Assembly: GCA_037176885.1 (NCBI GenBank)
Contig: JAWWNJ010000082.1
Span: forward strand, 1,116,001 to 1,180,000
DNA length: 64,000 nt
DNA from: Favolaschia claudopus
Taxonomy: Eukaryota > Basidiomycota > Agaricomycetes > Agaricales > Mycenaceae
Direction: 5' to 3'
Below, piece by piece: positions 49,918 through 62,900 of this stretch. Every line of letters starts with the position of its first letter. The stretch's first letter is position 1. The position numbers and the translations under genes are program-made. The notes beneath the pieces are model-generated. The model did not search any database. It was not told the origin of the DNA and saw only the letters and a list, made by a program, of their open reading frames with translations.

Positions 49918-52900
49918 CCCCAGCGCCCAGAAGGAAGCGGATTCAAAGCGGCTTCAAGTTATCGTTCCCTTGCCCTTGCTTGTCTTGTAGTCTCTTGTAG
50001 GCGCTTGAACCCCCCTTGCCGCATAGACTGGTCTGTACTTATCCCACTTCGCCGATACGTACACCACTCGTCCGAGTCGGAGTCGAAAAGCCATTTGATT
50101 TTGATGTCCAAATTTTGATTATGTATTATTTCTCAGTCTGTCAACGTTGACGCAACGTAATCTTCTGATCGCCGCCGCCGACGCCCGATCCAATCTCCGT
50201 TCGAGATTATTCAATCCCCGAATCTCCGCTTACGCTTACGTTGGGCATGCCTTTCCCTTCCCTCCTTCTCTCACCGACGCTATTTTCGCAGGTTTTGCCG
50301 CTCTCGCTTCGTGTCTCCCTCCACCTCCACTGTTCTCTCTCTGTGGCACCAAACATTGGCGGCTTCTCACTCACCGGCTCTTCTCTCACTCCATCCCTCT
50401 TCAATCTTCTCTTCTCTCCCCCACCGTTTTTGCAATCTACCAGTGACACTCCGCGGCTTTCTCATACACAACATAAGTATTTCAAGACCTTCCTCTCGGC
50501 GACGGCCTTTGCTCTCGACATCCTTTCGATATTTACATACCTCTTTCTTTCTTATCTTCCCCGCCAGCCGCCGCTGCCAACAAACTGTACTCCCTCCCAG
50601 AATACTGGCTCGATGTACGTATCCCACAGCAGTCTACAGACGACAACAGTGGCATCGTCAACGTCGACGTCGGCAATCCGAGGCGTAACTGTTCCTGGAT
50701 CGATCTGAAGAGTCAAGACGAATTTAATCTCCGACGGCGGCGCTGTCTATCTTGGCTTGTAATGTCTCGTCTGTCCGAAACGTTTGTTTTGTTTTTTCGC
50801 GCTCAAATTCATACAGGTATTCTTATTCTTGGCAACTGGCTCTCACCAGACTCACATTTAGCCCCTTCATCCTCCCATCGTCTCTCCCACTCATGAAAAC
50901 ACTACTACCGCCTTGAATCTCCTCTCCTATTTGCTTCCTCGTCTCTCTCGCGAAAATCCCTCAATCAACTCTCGAACTCAACAAACAATCAACCCTTCGC
51001 CGTGGTTTGCCGTGTCCTCACCATCATATCGTCTCATCTCGTATTACTATACATCCCCACTCCCACTCCCATACACCCTCACCGAGTCACCGACCCTCTC
51101 TCTTCCCACCCAGTCTTCAAGTTTGCAGCTGGAAGAAAAATCCGCGGTCCTTGCCCAAGTTCTCTCGTCATCGATATTCGTCCATATTCGTCCACGTCCG
51201 TATCTCGGTACCGGCATATTCTACACATTCTACCTGCTCTTGGCACACATATCTGACCGGCTGTAACTCGTTCAGCCGTAACTCGAGGTCGTAAATGTCT
51301 TCATCCGTAACAAATCCCTATGGCGTCAAACTCTCTTTCTAACTTTCATTACGCCGTATATAATCATAAATCCGAATCTGCCTCAGCCCGCAGCTTACTT
51401 GTGTTCTCTATCAACAAGTTCTCATCTCGGCTCCAACCCCGTTCAACAAACAACCGTTCGCCGCGTCCTGGCTCGTTTGACAAATCGAGTAAATCAACTC
51501 TTCCTGCGGTGCGCTTACTCCTCGCTCGCTGGCCACAAGCGATTCTAATCGCTCGCTTCCTTCAATTCTCGTTCCGTCCGTCCACGCAATATTAACCAGA
51601 ATCGCTACTACTCATTCCTTGAATCAACGTTCTGCTACCCTCTTTTTGTGTTCGACTCCGAACCCCCTCCCCCTTCTCGAGTCCTTTCAGCGAGTTAGGC
51701 TAGCATCTCGCTCTCTCGCTCACTTGCCGCTATCTCCTTCGCTCGCACGTCGCATTTTAATATTCATCTTCGCCTCGGCCGATTTCGATGCTCAAACGCG
51801 TCCGGGATAAAAATTTCCTCCACGCTCGCTTACCAGATATCGCAAACCACAAGCCGCAATTCTCTTTCTATCTCAATATCTTCATCGTCTTGGGTTCGCA
51901 TCCCAAGTCGTCGGCTGTTCAATCACTCTCTCGCTCAATACTCCCTCCCCGCTCCTCGCTCGCTCACGAGCAATCTTTTCTTTTTGATACTCGCTCCCCC
52001 ACTCGCTTCGCCTACTCATGATTACTCAGCTCCAATGCCGAATTCTAGCGATTCGGTTCATGGATTAATTCCAAATTCAATTAGGAAAGCTCTAAGTACC
52101 TTGAAGGCTTGAACGAAACACCCTCATCTGTGATCAGCGGCCCAGTACTGTAACTACTGGAGCGAGAGAAACGAACCATGATGGAATAATTATCGAGCAA
52201 GAAGCAGCAGAAGAATAAGAAGAGATTTCTATAATACACCGCAGGTACGAGGAGTCTTGCATTCTAATGTCTGTTTCTAAGAGACTAAGAGATTTCTGGA
52301 AGTGTTGAGGTTGAGTTCGAAACACACACTCTCTCTCTGCAGGTAACGCCGCGTCAGCTTGTTCAGTGGGCCGTGATTCAATGTTCAACTCCTCGCCGAT
52401 TTCCAAATAATATCGCATGCAGGTTCAAGAAATGAGATCCGGTACGTATACCGGTTGAAAAAATCAAGCAAACGAAGCAAGATACAGTCCCCTTGGTCTG
52501 AATCTACTTACACTGAATATCACCGCGTCCGAGACTGCCTTTGCCTTGATCGGCAATCCCAACTCCCACCTCGCCTTCCTGAAAACTTTGGAATATTCTG
52601 GGTTATCATTTCTCGGGCATTCAAGTACTTCGCCTCCGGGATCAACAGACCATCCACGCCCATTCGCTGTTGAAGTTGCCGGTCAACCCAATTTGACAGA
52701 ATCGGATTCCCGGGGACCCCAATTCGTGAGGAATACGCTCGTCCCCGACGCCAACTAAACTCAGAACTCCAACATGAACTCAGGTCTAACCCGCGTCGGG
52801 GCGTCGCGGGAGAAGCAGCGAAGATTTCAGAAATGAAAGCACGTTTGCGGGGTGTTTGTCTTGTCTTGTCGAGATCCACGTCCAGATATAAGCAGATGTT

Positions 52901-54477
52901 GGAGTCGGGCTTTAAGAATTCGTCGACCTGGCGTCGGTGCGTCGCGGGAGAAGCGGGGTGTTGGTAGAACAAGTAAGTAAATGTAACTTGAGAATGATCC
53001 GCCTCTAATAGAATCTGGATGTAAGTTAATGCAAGTTGGCAGAAGTTGCCAGTGAGCAGATCCGCGCCTAAGAATTTGAGGATATCGGTCGTTCGGTCCG
53101 ACTGGTTTGCGTTCTTTCTGCCAGTGAGTGATCAAACTAGCTAAACGGAAACGCGGAAGAGAAATAACCGTTCTGCTCTAGACTCTGCTTCCCGGCGTTC
53201 AGAGCGGTTGTTTGAGCCACCAGAATAATTAATCCGCCCGCTGATAGCGATAGAGTTCAGTTGGGAAAACGGCGAAGGGAGGGAGAGGTGAGTATTTCCT
53301 CGATAAGTATAGCCATTTCGGCGGTGTTTTGAGGAGGGAGGGGCATGTATAAATAGAGGAGTTTTCTTTGCGACCCCGACCGATTATCCATTGAGACCAT
53401 TCATACGAATAGGGTTCAAGATCCATGTTCCACCATGTAAGCTTTCACTTTCAATTTTGCGCCTCTCGGCTTCCGAGGAATTGAACCTAAGGAATTACAT
53501 ATTCCCGCTTGAAGTGAACGATTCGATGCCCTTTCAACCGGTTTAAATTCCGTTGTTGGATGAAAGTGAATAATCAAGCGAATAGATAGTTGGTTACGTA
53601 CCTCGTTCCGCTCCTGAATTCAGATTTTGTGGTGTATTTCAAGCCACCATCCCGATCAACAGTGATTGACGGAAGGCGGGATGCCACTCTGCAATTGTTG
53701 TTGAGCAGGGATCGATATCGGTATCATTGCCTTTGAAGTTACTTACTGTAGCATATCTCCGGTCGCGAGTAGCAAGCGGAATGCAATGTTGATATGTATG
53801 GGAATGTTCGTCGCTTGGAGATGCGAATTTGCCGAGCTTGAAGTTGAAAGACCCATGTGGGTGTTTGTGGGCGTCCTATCAAAACGGCTTCAAGACTGCT
53901 GCCCGTGGCGCAATGTGTGAAACATTGACTTCAAGAAACCGAGGATTCAGTCGCGTACCTCTACAAGGGAATATTTCAGCGAATATACGTGACGGTGGTA
54001 CTCACTGTGAGAAAGGTTCCACATGCACAATCAATGGAGCCCAGTCGGGGCCCACAACGGAGACAGCGACGGATGCAACGGCCGCAGGGAATCGCTTCCC
54101 CGTCGCTTACTGCGATAGCTGCGTGTACAGTTGCTCAGTTTCAAATTATAGTCAATTCTCACAATCGACTTACTGATCTCAAACCCCTCCGGCCTTCGAC
54201 GGCGCCTGATTGATGATTATGTTGTAAGTTCAACGATCGATCTGAAGCCACGAACTCACTCATACCTCGATTGAGGCTATCGCACCCAACAACTATATGA
54301 ACCTCGCCTACTCATCTTTCTTTCCATTCATGGCGGGAGACTCCCGCCCCACGACGCAACCCTTGAACTTGGCGCGGCGGCCGCTGGGCCTGACAGGTCG
54401 AATTTAGCCACCAGATTCACCGACATACCGCACGTTCAGTCCGCCCTAAAGAAAATTTAAAAAGTCCGTGATGTTCG
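49918..54477. other. 4.5-kb gene-poor region; pyrimidine-rich 50.2-52.0 kb
   Basis: Plus-strand composition from about 50200 to 52020 is very rich in C and T with repeated CTCGCTC and TCTCTC runs, giving long Ser/Pro/Leu frames that look like artefacts of composition. A stop-free stretch at about 50571-50760 (…KLYSLPEYWLDVRIP…) has a more protein-like look but no start or splice context. From 52.0 to 54.4 kb only scattered short frames. A 24-base direct repeat (one mismatch) occurs at 52793-52816 and 52931-52954. Confidence 0.4.
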
Positions 54478-55590
54478 TCATTTCCTGCGGCGGCCGACGT
54501 TAGCATGGGCGATAGACTTGGACAGATTCCTTCGATGACTTGCCTGGCGCTCGTGGCACTGAAAATGATTCTCTACGCCCGTGAGAAAGCGAATGCGGCT
54601 GCAGAATTCGACAGTTATGTAGGTGAACGCGAAACATTCGTCCAGCGTCGCTTTGATATTCAATGATCCAATCATACCTGAAAGATTCTCGTTCCAAACA
54701 ATAGTCAGGCAGCTTCCTGGATGAGATTAGTGATAACCTGTAGCGTGGCAAAGAATCGTTCCGCGAAATGTCAAGACCTCCACTGTATCCGCCCCGAGTC
54801 TTCCCCACATGCAATTGATCCGCACAAACTGCAAATCGAAATGAAGAATGCTTCGATAGGAACGAGTCGATTTGCACCCGTTGTTCTTACGAGAACCTCA
54901 GCGAAATATCAGCAAGTGTATGTGGACTGTGCGCGTGTCACGCTCACTCGGTGACCCGTCGGCCCACTTGTTGAAAGGTTCAAATCATACCTGAGGCTGG
55001 AATATTCATGTTAGGTGTTTTGCGTCGACGTCAGGCCCGGACGTACCTCTTTCTCCTGATGCAACTTGAAGGCCTTCTGCTATTTCTATCATCTCAGAAT
55101 GCGCCTATGTGATAGGCTGAATATCAAGCCAGAACGGCAGCAAAGCCCATCCATAATCGCACCTGATGAACGTTCCAGTATATAGGTTTTGCGCAGCCTC
55201 TTGGAGATATATGCCGATGTGTTGCACGCGGCCTCCTCTTGCTAGCCCGTCGGCCGTCTCACATTCAGAGATGTTGTGGCGTTCATGTATGTTACTCGAT
55301 AATTAAAATTTGCCGGCAAGACTTACTTGCAATTTTGAAACATCTTTGAGACGTTGAAGTGGAGTGGAAACTCGTCGTCGCTGTCGTATCTATAAGTTGC
55401 AAGACTCAGAGTCAAACGCGACGTATTTACCTTACCACTCACTGAAAACACTGGACGGTCTGGAAACGGTGCACGGAATCCGCGTACGGGATCGCTTCAA
55501 TCTTCGGGGTTTATGGACACCAGTTTGACGGCGGGGCGTGCTCGAGGGAGAAGTAATTGGTTGCCGCGGCGAAACCGACGATAGAAGACA
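54478..55590 (-). pseudogene. Unidentified multi-exon gene, possibly decayed
   Basis: Minus-strand segments with protein-like composition and plausible introns: IEAIPYADSVHRFQTVQCFQ (about 55507-55447), YDSDDEFPLHFNVSKMFQNC (about 55395), NISECETADGLARGGRVQHI...YGWALLPFWLDIQP (about 55278-55123), then RSILHFDLQFVRINCMWGRL...LTFRGTILCHATG and MIGSLNIKATLDECFAFTYI...SIAHANVGRRRK ending at TGA 54478. The third block runs into an in-frame TAG (just after DIQPIT), beyond which the same frame continues as AHSEMIEIAEGLQVASGER. Either an unrecognised intron removes the stop or the gene is broken. I do not recognise the family. Confidence 0.35.
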
Positions 55591-55599
55591 TGATTTTTC

Positions 55600-56512
55600 A
55601 CTTCAGGGAACGCTGGCCGCGTCCGAAGAGCTACCACCGCGGGATGGATGCTTCGGCTTTCGATGGTGGGAGGGCAGAGTGTTGAAAACGACTGCAAAAA
55701 GCCGCGTCTGAATCGGCCTTTGAAACACAGCTTACAGGCAGCCAAGAATTCCTTGACTTGAATTTGACCCGACGAATTCGAACCTTTCCTGGAACTAGGT
55801 GGTGTTTTCCCCGTGATTGGCGTTTTCTATGCATTATGATCAGCATCGCATATACGTGTAGCGCAAGCTCATATGACTATAGTACCTATTCGGAGCGTTT
55901 CGATTATGAGTCTCATTGCATCCGCAAGAGGTTCATAGGCTACAAAATAACAGTCCATAGAGGGTCGATATGACAGCAAGATAGAGATACCTACAGTGCG
56001 TTGGAACCAACGGCAGGACACGTCGCCTTCCGGACGAGGTCTACAGATTGGATAGAGTCCATGATTTGACGAATACAAGGCTATCGTGAACCATGCATTG
56101 GCTGCCCCTGATTAGTTGCCTGACAATGTGCACTCTCGACCTGCAGCATAAACGTAAGAAAAAAAGCAGAGAATGTGGAGTCTTGGAGGCAAGTTGAGTC
56201 CAGAACTACCTCCGCCGTCCGAAGACTCTTTGAATCGAGTTGACCCACAATTTTCCAGAGGAGCGAGGGTAATTTCGAAGAGAATTAGGCTGCTTCTTGA
56301 GTCCCGCGCGAAGATATCTTCCTGCGGAATACCGCTGAAACTGTCGAGCTTGCGACTGAGTTGTGGTGGCAGGAGACAAGGAAGACCGGCAACACCCGAT
56401 CGGCCGAAAGAATATTCTCGCGCATCATGTGACCGTAAGTTTCTTCCTTCCGCTTTGTTCCTTCGTTTTGCTTCTCAGCGCCTTGCGCTGCCCGTTCGTT
56501 TTCGTCTCAAAG
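55600..56512. other. spacer upstream of coiled-coil gene B
   Basis: No gene supported. The last 200 bases are the probable promoter and 5' leader of gene B; a pyrimidine-rich TTTCTTCCTTCCGC stretch precedes its ATG by about 70 bases. Confidence 0.4.
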
Positions 56513-59500
56513 ATGGCCAAAGACCCTTCAGAGGTCTTCCAGCAACTCGTCCGTGCATTCGAAGAAAGTAATGTCCGCGTACGGACTCTGGAGGAAAAGC
56601 TCGTGCAGGAGGTAGGCAGATCGCGGCAACAGGGCTAAGACTTTCAGTCGTTAACGGTCGAGGCGACGACTTCAGCGTCAGGCTGCTAACGATGCGATCT
56701 GCGAAGCGAGAGCCAACTCGACCATCGTATCCCTTCAGGCGGATGCGGAAATAACGAGACTCCGTAAGGAGCTTGTGAGCTTGCAAGAAGACGCGGCGAA
56801 AGCAGCGAAACTCCGTGCTTCTGAGAATGACCAAGTCTGTCTGAGACTAGTGCGTTGATAATACTCACAGTATTGCTTTTCGCAGCCGGAAGAGACGGAG
56901 GATTTGCGCAACAAATACGACGCGCTGAAGATCGCGCATCGTGAGCTCAAGCGCGTGAGTGCGGTTTTCTCTAATGAGCGTGGCACTCTTCATATCTTTT
57001 CAGTCGCACTCCGAGATGAGTACTGCCAAAGACGAAGCCCTCATCGACGCGAACGCGTACGAGCAACACGCGATAGAAATCTCGAATGCGGCACGTATTC
57101 TTTTCACACTCAATCTCGATGCATCCTCAAAGTTTCTTTTCTTCGTCTAACAGAAAACGGATGTCGAGAACGTATGCTCTGCCCTGCAATTTCTTCCTTT
57201 CAGCACTGATCTTCTTCAGAACTTACAAGACCTCCAAAAGAAATACCACGCGTTGAAGAAGGGGAAACCGAGTAGCACCGTGAGTTTTACCCCCGACTCA
57301 AGAGTTATCTCATTCTTCTTTTCTTGAATCCTATTGTACCAATAGAACTCGAACTCTAGAGAGCTTAATTCGCTCAAGAATGAGGTTAATGCACTGGGGA
57401 ATGAATTGACTGCGTGGCAGAAACGAGTACGATCACCATTCCATCTTTCGCAAGCACATCTCAACATTCTTTTAGCACGGAGACGAGATGACAAGATCGA
57501 AGGAATTGCACGAAAATTTCGTCAGAGAAAAAAGACAGGTCAGGGTCGCGCGGATTCCATACAAGTTGTCTGATACTTCTCATGCAGAACGAGGACTTGA
57601 ACGACAGAGTCACCGACTTGTCGAGCGACGTGACTAAGGCCGTGAAACAGGTGAGAATCCATTCGTTCGATGCGACTGAACAATCAACTAACGGCAATGC
57701 GTTGGGCAGGCACAAGCTTCACAGCAGGTAAAGCCGCTCATTTCCTTTGTCACTTGTTCTTCTCAGCAAGTTGTTTCGCAGGCGTATGCAAAGCTCGACC
57801 GATTGTACAATGAGGAGCTGGAGCTGAGCGAAGAGCTCCAAAAGGTTTGTCGAGCAGTAACAGTCGATATATACGTCTCTTGAATTCATCTCGTTCCAGC
57901 GGCACGACAAACTGGCAGCCGCGAACCAGCAGTTAACGCAGAAGAATGCGTATCTAGAACAAAACAGTTCAGCAGTGCGTCATGTCGGGCATATATAAAT
58001 CAGCTTCCATCGCCGACTGACTATTCAGATCCAGTCCTCGTCCCAGTTAAAAGCAGTTCGCCGCCACTTCATCCAGTTCACTGATTGATCCAACTTACTT
58101 TTTGTGCGCAGATTTGCGATGACCTCGAGGCGAGGAATCTGAAACTTCATGACGTGCGCTTCAGTATCTATTAATTCATGAGTGATGCTAAAGACTGAAC
58201 GATTGGAACAGGACTACCGGGCGCTTTGGGCGGACAAGATTGAGCTACAAAAGGTTGATTCATTTCTCCCTACTCATGCGTGATGGTTGAAGTTTTTCTT
58301 TCTTGTTCAGACGTGTGGCGAGGTGATCGGCGCTGCGGAGAAGATCAACGCGGAGGCTGTTGAACTTCGGTGAGAATCAATTCTATGCGTGCGGGTCTTG
58401 TTCGGGTCGCTCATTCGGTAACTTTCAGGACCAAGATCACGGTACGTAGCTTTTCTTACATGTCGAGAATTCAAATCTGAGGGAAGACGAAAATGTAGAC
58501 GCTTCGAAGTGTTTGTGGCAAAGCTAGGCGGGTTGAACGTCGCTGACTGTATATACAGGAATCGAAAAGTCAATTGGATGGGTTAAAGAATATCAACCAA
58601 GCGCTTCGAAGTAGAGTTAAGGTGAGACTTGCATCTTCTCTATGAGCAGATTGAGCTCAATGAACTGATATATTCCCGCATAGAACGAGGTAGTATCGGT
58701 AAGGAATTTATCCCGCCTAAATCCAATGTCCTTCTGTGCGGCGTCAATGATAAATCTTTATGTAGACGACCATGGCACAGATCTTATACGAGGACTCGAT
58801 GGCGGGGTTCCCGTCGACCGTTGCGGGGCGGCCGAGTTTTAATTCTTTGCAACCAATCGCGAAATTTAACGTTAATCTGTCGCAACATCTGGCTTCGGTA
58901 CGTTTTGTTTGAGTTAGTATTGTAATTGGCTCTCATCTTCAATTCTTTTGAAGGATCCGGTATGTAAAGGGTATGGTCGAGTCATCTCGTGGGCAGGGGT
59001 TGAATTCTGACGTTAATCATTAGGTATCTCGACTCTGCGCTCTACTTTCCACAGCGTACGATCTGGGCCTCGTCGGACCGGCTGCATGCTCTGGCATTCT
59101 CGCCGACACACCAATATCATAGTTCGAGCGGGACGTGGATGCAATCGTCCGATATCACAGCTCTGGTCGGATACTGGCGTGAATTATTCGTGGATGTTGG
59201 GGATTCGATATTCTATGTTGGGACTTATCGGTGCCATGACTTGAGGTATTTGTGTCCTGGAGGGAGCCAGGCGCCGGAAGGCGTAGTACGTCGTTCCGAA
59301 TCTATTCTAACTTCTCCGTTAACACCGTTTGTAGTCGCCTCTTGAACTGCTGCGCGCGGCTCGGGTGGCGATGCTGCCCGTCGATGAGCAGACCCAAGTC
59401 ATTTCGCGATTATTCCCCAGCGGCGTTATGAACTCGGAATGCATGGGCCTCGAATGCATTGGATTCAATGCCACTTTATATGATGCACTCCAACGCCGAC

Positions 59501-59574
59501 TTGGTAAGCGCGAGGCACGAGAACTTGAATCGCCAGAATGGAGTCCGGATGCGAAGCGTGTGCGGACGAGTTGA
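56513..59574 (+). CDS. Coiled-coil protein B with conserved mushroom C-terminal domain (DUF6697-like)
   Basis: Begins MAKDPSEVFQQLVRAFEESN in exon 56513-56611 and continues through roughly 17 small exons (for example 56676-56834, 56886-56954, 57154-57171) coding heptad-rich coiled coil, such as DLRNKYDALKIAHRELKR and YAKLDRLYNEELELSEELQK. The C-terminal domain starts near 58765 (AQILYEDSMAGFPSTVAGRP) and ends with exons 58954-58970, 59024-59285 and 59335-59574 (VGTYRCHDLRY, LECIGFNATLYDAL). The last junctions match gene A, with identical 17- and 262-base exons. One coiled-coil intron near 57091 may have a GC donor, because no GT fits the frame. Function unknown; family name from memory only. 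Confidence 0.75.
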
Positions 59575-60213
59575 AGTGAACGGCGGTTGATCGAACGACT
59601 AACTTACAGATCACGATAATGGATTTCACTAGTTGTTATATAGTCTTACAGCCCACTCGGTGTATATTTCTTGCTTTTTTTTCAACTTGAACTTGAATTT
59701 CTTGGCATGTTTGTGGTTGATTTGCGGTCATTGTTGATTTGGAATTCTGAACAATGAGTTATCGCTAGCGTCAGTGAATGAAACCAAACCATCTACAGAT
59801 CTTCGAGTGAGTGAACGAAGTAGGTATTCCACTTCGAGTGGGCCGGGGTCGGCCAAAATCATGCCGATATGATCGCGGAGTTCGATGCGACTGTGACCGT
59901 CGACACGACACGTGTCATCGTCCGGCCCCTTGTCTCCAACCACCACAGCTGTCGAGCAGTCCCCTCCGTGCTCTCGTCTCTCCGTTGAAGAAAATCCTTT
60001 TCGATATCTGAACGCTGTAATATCCCGGTAAATGACCTGTACACCGTTAGTTGAGAAGCAATCTCGAACAGCTTCGAAATCCGACCCTGCAAGTGATTAG
60101 CTTGTGTCTGATATCCCTCGGCCCTTCTTCCGCCGATTCCAATGACTGATTTCGAGACATTCTTCTCACTCGCCCTCCACCTCCCTTGACCTGACTCTTT
60201 CTAATATTCTACG
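59575..60213. other. spacer
   Basis: 3' flank of gene B and promoter of the Myb/Rap1-like gene. No other signal recognised. Confidence 0.45.
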
Positions 60214-62110
60214 ATGCCCAAGACTTCAGCAATCGGCGACAATTATCGCAACGTCAGGTTCGTCTTTGGGCCCAGTTCAGCGTCCCGCACATCTGACTCG
60301 GTATCGGCAGATTCGACTCCTCCGAGGACGAGCACCTCGCCGAGTTCATTAGAAAGCAAGACCCGGCTGCTACGAAACGGTACAGTCAGGACTTCTACGC
60401 AGCGTTGGGCCCGGAGGTATGCATTCGTCGTTCGACAAGGATCGTATTCATCTCAAAGGGACTACCTTCTTCCAGGCATCCGAGAAGTTCTCTTGGAGCC
60501 GCCACCGACCCGCGAAGTCCTGGATGACGCGCTACAAGAACAAGCACGCGGAGTTCGATCGACGCGTACAACGATACTCAGCCCGAGAACATCCTGGATC
60601 CTCCACACCCAAGTCGGCGGCGAAGACGTTAAGAGTGAGCCCATTCTAAAAGCATGCAATGGACCCGGAGTTCACGAATGGGATTCCAGACATACGGTCG
60701 CAAATCGGGCAACACCACCCCGAGTTCGCCTCAATATTCGCCGAATCATCCTCAACCTGACGTACAACCTCTGGGCTCACCGTTGGCCCTGTCTGACTCT
60801 TTGCCCGTACGTCTCCCGTCTTCTCATAAAGAATAGACAATGATACATCGGTCTCTTTCCCAGCCATCCACGCGTTCCTCGCCTTGTCGTCGACCACAGG
60901 TCGAAGCTTCCGACGAGGTGCGTTTCCGATCTTGAAGCGCTAGTTCTAAATTTCGAGAGCTGAGAAAATCTGTCGCTCTTGAAGCTCTCGCCACTGAAAG
61001 ACCGACTCGCATTTCGAGGCTTCGTCACCAGCCCCAAAGCCTCAAAGAATCCCCTATGCTTCACCTCGGTATGTCAAATCCACGCGTATCATAGACCACG
61101 CATCTCAAACTATCCCCAGCCCTCCAGCGCACCTGCAGCTGCGCCGTCCAGCGCCCCCGGTGGTTCAGACACCCGACCCCCAACGCCATCTCCGTCTCTA
61201 ACCCGAGCCTCGACCTCCATGCTACAGTCTCTCACATCTCTGTTTTCTGTGAGTTTTATTCTCTACCCATTGTACCGTCTCAATCTGTATATCCCACTAA
61301 CACAATCTTCTCCGCCCCAGGCACCATACACCCCATCGCCTCCCTCGCCTGCCCCGTCCTCCCCTGTGCATCCAACTGCAATTGACGACGCTAGACCCGA
61401 ATCACCAGCAGACCGTGGCGACTCGGACGAAGCCGACGAATCCCCCGCCGCGCAACACGCCAAAGTGCACCGCAAGCTATCTCGCATGGCGCACCGCAGC
61501 AAGGTCTTCTCCGTCGATTACGTGTGGGAGGTGTATACGCACGAAGGCGATCTCGAGGCGACGAAGGAGATTATCGAGAAGCAGGCGGGTGCGTTGAGGG
61601 ATTCGATGCCGATCGCTGAGGCGTCGTCTGAGCCGAATGGTATGTCATCACTTCTTTCTCTATATCTTTCATGCTTTCCTTCATATTTCGCTGACTATAA
61701 CCCACGCTTAGATCCATCATTTCAAGACGAAGACTCGGACCCGCACCGCATCCACGCAGCATTGTCCCAGCTCGTTGTCAAGATGTCTATATTTTCGATT
61801 GATTTTGCGTGGGCGATATACGGGGAGGTGGGGAGCGTAGCTCGGGTGGCGAGGTGGTTCCAAGACGTTCTTGATCCAGGGCGCGAAAGCCATGCGAAGA
61901 AGCGCAAATACGCGGAGGTTGAGGTTGATGGTGAGGAGGAGGAAGAAGGGGGTAAGCACGAGCAAATGAAGAAGAGGAAGCGGGCGACGAGAATGGGTAC
62001 GTGTATTGCTCGCCGTTTGCTGGAAACTGAACTGAACTGAGCGGATAGAATGACTGGCAGCCGAACGGCGGAAGCTCCGAACAATTTTCCGGAGATGTTG
62101 GGATTGTTGA
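60214..62110 (+). CDS. Myb/Rap1-like DNA-binding domain protein with internal repeat
   Basis: Exons 60214-60257, 60311-60416 and one from 60476 encode RFDSSEDEHLAEFIRKQDPAA...DFYAALGPE and KFSWSRHRPAKSWMTRYKNK, a Rap1-type Myb domain (acidic helix 1; W...W..RY in helix 3), the fold used by telomere protein Rap1. A long Ser/Pro-rich linker follows. The C-terminal part has two related units, SKVFSVDYVWEVYTHEGDLE and MSIFSIDFAWAIYGEVGSVA, separated by an intron (about 61640-61710), then an acidic/basic stretch (EVDGEEEEEGGKHEQMKKRK) and a final small exon ending at TGA 62110. Middle splice sites are uncertain. The telomere role is inferred from the domain alone; related in style to the gene at 27742-29340. 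Confidence 0.65.
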
Positions 62111-62900
62111 ATGGCGAAATCGTTGAATATTGTGCCAACCGACTCGTCCACTTGTACTCTGTTGGACCTTTCTATAGTCATTTTCTTGCGTCACTCACTA
62201 TTACTACACATCTGTGACGGTCGCATGAATAGAGCGAATTGTTAAAAATTAAATGCGGATAGATGTCAGGAGGGGCTGTGCACTGCTTGTCTCAAAATTG
62301 TTGTCAACGGCTTTCTTCCCGTTTCTTCCCGCTCGACGGTCAGACTCATGGAACCCTCAGTCTGTTAGTCCAAAAAGCAAACCCCCAAAGTTCAGTGCAA
62401 AGTCTACTGCTTCAAGCTTCAAGGCTCGAATCATCCGGATACCGCAAATTCAAGCTACTTCCTTGCAACCTCACCGAGGGTTCCAAGTGTCCGACTGTAA
62501 CGCGCAATTCTCCATCGTCCTCAGTCCGCAAACCTCAAATACGCCGCGGCCCCTCCACGTAAAACAGTCCGGCAGTTTCCTGGAGGCTCTCTCAGTCGTT
62601 ACTACTATCAGCGATCCTTGATGTCGATGCTATATCATGGCTCTTCCTGACGTGCCCAGAGACCTCCCTGTAATTTATATGAAATCGTTGCTGGCCAGTG
62701 GACGAGAAGGTATAGGCTATCCTTTTGCCCTCTCCCCCACCTTTCAAGTTCTTCGCGTCGTTGTGCCCGGGTTTTCGTGTTTCGTGCGGGCTTCGGCAGG
62801 GTTTCGGAGTGGGCGATGTTTCTTTCTCGGTGAGTGTTCATTCAATGTTCTTCAGGATCCGCACGAAGAATGCTTCTTCCTGAGCAGCTGCAGGTCATGC
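62111..62900. other. spacer
   Basis: No gene supported. The upstream frame that runs into the next gene from 62637 lacks a signal peptide and was not used as its start. Confidence 0.4.

Noticed and set aside
50241..50708. Long plus-strand Ser/Pro/Leu-rich open frame
   Set aside because: Composition follows from the pyrimidine bias; no domain, and no consistent start or splice pattern.
53829..54176. Cys-containing 115-codon plus-strand frame
   Set aside because: No signal peptide, no splice partners and no recognisable pattern; overlaps an otherwise featureless spacer.
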